DNA of 64,000 bases, from NCBI GenBank assembly GCA_900099715.1, contig FMTG01000005.1, positions 1 through 64,000 of the forward strand. Direction: 5' to 3'. Below are positions 62,418-64,000 of the stretch, one piece after another. The position numbers and the translations under genes are program-made. Under the pieces are notes generated by a model that saw only the letters and a list, made by a program, of their open reading frames with translations, was not told the origin of the DNA and did not search any database. This DNA comes from Ruminococcaceae bacterium YRB3002 (GTDB lineage Bacteria > Bacillota > Clostridia > Saccharofermentanales > Saccharofermentanaceae). How positions within the stretch are numbered: the first letter of the stretch is position 1; each line of letters opens with the position of its first letter.

Positions 62418-64000
62418 CTAATTCTCTCCTCCGTCCTCAATACCGACTAACCGCATCAGGAATCTGGCATTGGACGATCTCGAGATGCCGCTCCTGAGCA
62501 CATAGTCAAATACAATATCCGTATCATTGTACTGTTCTTTGAAATAATAGTAAACTATGCCATCCATCCTGTTCTCAGTCCTGTCCACAAGTGCATAGTC
62601 ATGGGTAGTCATAAGACCGCAGATATGAGGTTTGGACAGACTCTTAAGCACGGAATATGCACCTTCTGTCCTGTCATCTGAATTCGTACCTCTGAAGATC
62701 TCATCTATCAAAAACAGAAGCGGTCTTCCTTCCCTTCCGGCTTCAGCAATGCCGGCGATCCTTACGAGCTCAGCCTTGAATGTGCTCATATTCTCCTCAA
62801 GGCTGTCAACAACTCTCATGGAAGACATTATCCTCATCTTTCCAAGCTTAAGGGATTCGGCCGGAACAGGTCCGCCCATATATGCAAGAAGAGCACATAC
62901 TCCGACAGTCCTGATAAGTGTTGTTTTACCAGACATATTCGAGCCCGTTATCATGGCAATATCAGAATCGAGCTTCACGGAATTAGACACTCTTGTGGCA
63001 GGTCTCAGAAGCGGATGGCAGATGTTAATGCCATCAAAATAGGCATTGTCAGCAGGATCGTCACTCTCTACAAACTCAGGGAAAACATACCTTTCAGATG
63101 TAAATGCAGCCTGGGCCATACTCATAAGAGTCTCGATCTCGCCGATATTATCAAGAACCGATTCAGTGATATCGGAATTCTTAGCCTTCCACTTATCGAT
63201 CAGGTCAAGCAAAAGATAATCAAGTGGAAATATCATATTGAGCAGCACGGCAAAAAGCGGCTGAACACGGAGTTCTGCAGCTCCAAGAATGCCCGACAGC
63301 TCACCCAGGGAATCCGAGACTTTCCTGTCTCCGTCCCTACCACATCTTATAAGCTCGTTGAGATATCCTGACTTATACTCCTGTGACTCCGCATGATCAT
63401 AAAGAGCCTTCAGATTATTGATCTTCCGTATAGTTACGCCGCCGGGGATTATCTTACCGCCTCTGATGCCGCCGAAGACCCAGAACAGTATATTCACGAC
63501 GATCACACCGAGCACTGCAGTCCTGACAAAGTCCGGCAGAACAAACAGGAATATAACCGGAACAAGCCAGAGCAGCGGCATAAACTTATAAACTGCTTTT
63601 GTTACAGGCTTCAGGCCATAATCATACTTGAGAAATCCCCTGATATCCGCATCAGATTCCGACAGGAATCCCATCCTTCCAAAGGCCTGAAACTCCTGCA
63701 TGCTCTCCACATGCGAGATAAGTTCTTCACAGGCCTCTTGAACGAGTTTTAGATCCGCCCTGCTGATCTGATCGGCAGAAGCATGAAGAAGCCTGTCAGC
63801 AAACCGCCTGCGTCCCATTACCGTCTCGCAGACGTTATAGAGACTAAAGATGGATTTCTTTCCGAACAGACCCAGATCAACACAGTAGTCATGATCATTT
63901 ACAGTGAATATCTCACCGGTAAAGAGCGATGTTCTGTATGTCTTGTCCTTCTGCTTGTCCAGCTCGTCAATCCTTGATTCCAGGAGGCTGTCGTAGTCAC
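62418..64000 (-). CDS. MutS-like ATPase with membrane segments (5' end beyond window)
   Basis: The frame is open from the stop at 62418 to the window edge, at least 527 residues, so the N-terminus is missing. The C-terminal ~230 residues are a MutS domain V ATPase: P-loop ITGSNMSGKTTL, FLIDEIFRGTNS and LMTTHDYAL. Upstream, two hydrophobic stretches (near codons at 63600-63470) look like membrane helices, which classic MutS and MutS2 lack. There is no Smr domain. Such membrane MutS homologues occur in Clostridia and Bacteroidetes with unknown function. Mismatch repair is therefore not assumed. Confidence 0.85.
   Translation of the reverse strand, partial: DYDSLLESRIDELDKQKDKTYRTSLFTGEIFTVNDHDYCVDLGLFGKKSIFSLYNVCETVMGRRRFADRLLHASADQISRADLKLVQEACEELISHVESMQEFQAFGRMGFLSESDADIRGFLKYDYGLKPVTKAVYKFMPLLWLVPVIFLFVLPDFVRTAVLGVIVVNILFWVFGGIRGGKIIPGGVTIRKINNLKALYDHAESQEYKSGYLNELIRCGRDGDRKVSDSLGELSGILGAAELRVQPLFAVLLNMIFPLDYLLLDLIDKWKAKNSDITESVLDNIGEIETLMSMAQAAFTSERYVFPEFVESDDPADNAYFDGINICHPLLRPATRVSNSVKLDSDIAMITGSNMSGKTTLIRTVGVCALLAYMGGPVPAESLKLGKMRIMSSMRVVDSLEENMSTFKAELVRIAGIAEAGREGRPLLFLIDEIFRGTNSDDRTEGAYSVLKSLSKPHICGLMTTHDYALVDRTENRMDGIVYYYFKEQYNDTDIVFDYVLRSGISRSSNARFLMRLVGIEDGGEN

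Overview
The window looks like a chromosomal segment of an anaerobic, Gram-positive gut- or rumen-type Clostridia. Supporting signs are a leucine T-box, DUF975 and TraX membrane proteins, BspA-like leucine-rich repeats joined to choline-binding-type repeats, many lipobox proteins, SPQTG cell-wall-sorting tails, AGGAGG ribosome sites, and the Clostridia-type purine gene set. The genus cannot be fixed from the sequence alone. No phage, insertion sequence, rRNA operon or CRISPR array was seen.

Layout. 1-2900 is the 3'-truncated gene of a large secreted repeat protein. 2990-5865 is rsfS, a nadD-yqeK fusion and purD, divergent from a transglutaminase-like lipoprotein (5950-7041). 7048-13146 is one minus-strand run: a GH5 glucanase lipoprotein, a CapA-like lipoprotein, purE, a purF-like gene with a damaged glutaminase site, purN, a PurO-type IMP cyclohydrolase and a small membrane protein. 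13362-13703 is a HEAT-repeat protein. 13787-18531 carries a diadenylate cyclase fused to a YbbR domain, a NagA-like deacetylase reduced to its barrel, an M28 peptidase-like lipoprotein and an AroB-like protein that has lost its zinc ligands. gltX and glnS, a DUF975 protein, a TerB-like protein and a TraX-like protein follow on the plus strand (18616-23835). Pyrimidine salvage (upp-uraA), DUF523, a flavin reductase-like protein, a GNAT-like/MGMT fusion and a solute-binding lipoprotein lead to tRNA-Thr.

From 29954 to 38719 lie T-box-controlled leuA and the run proC, rnhA, a Nudix hydrolase, ftsK, pncC and murJ, followed by tRNA-Trp and a perfect 16-bp hairpin. 39047-47106 is more accessory: a membrane-bound XRE regulator, an acetyltransferase, a CPBP protease, a choline-binding-type repeat protein and two tandem, cell-wall-anchored paralogues with an acidic stalk and a DUF4350/GATase-like domain.

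The last part is one long, tightly spaced minus-strand run from 61030 down to 47227. It starts with a signalling cassette: a kinase with a PIN-like N-terminus, a von Willebrand A protein, a membrane-anchored PP2C phosphatase and an acidic coiled-coil protein. It then continues through aminopeptidase M18, cardiolipin synthase, an amidohydrolase, a heterodimeric ABC exporter and murD. The cassette resembles the TerY-phosphorylation triad and E. coli yegI/yegK/yegL. Its apparent co-transcription with envelope genes is the best candidate here for an under-described system. lysA and a 5'-truncated MutS-like ATPase with membrane segments close the window.
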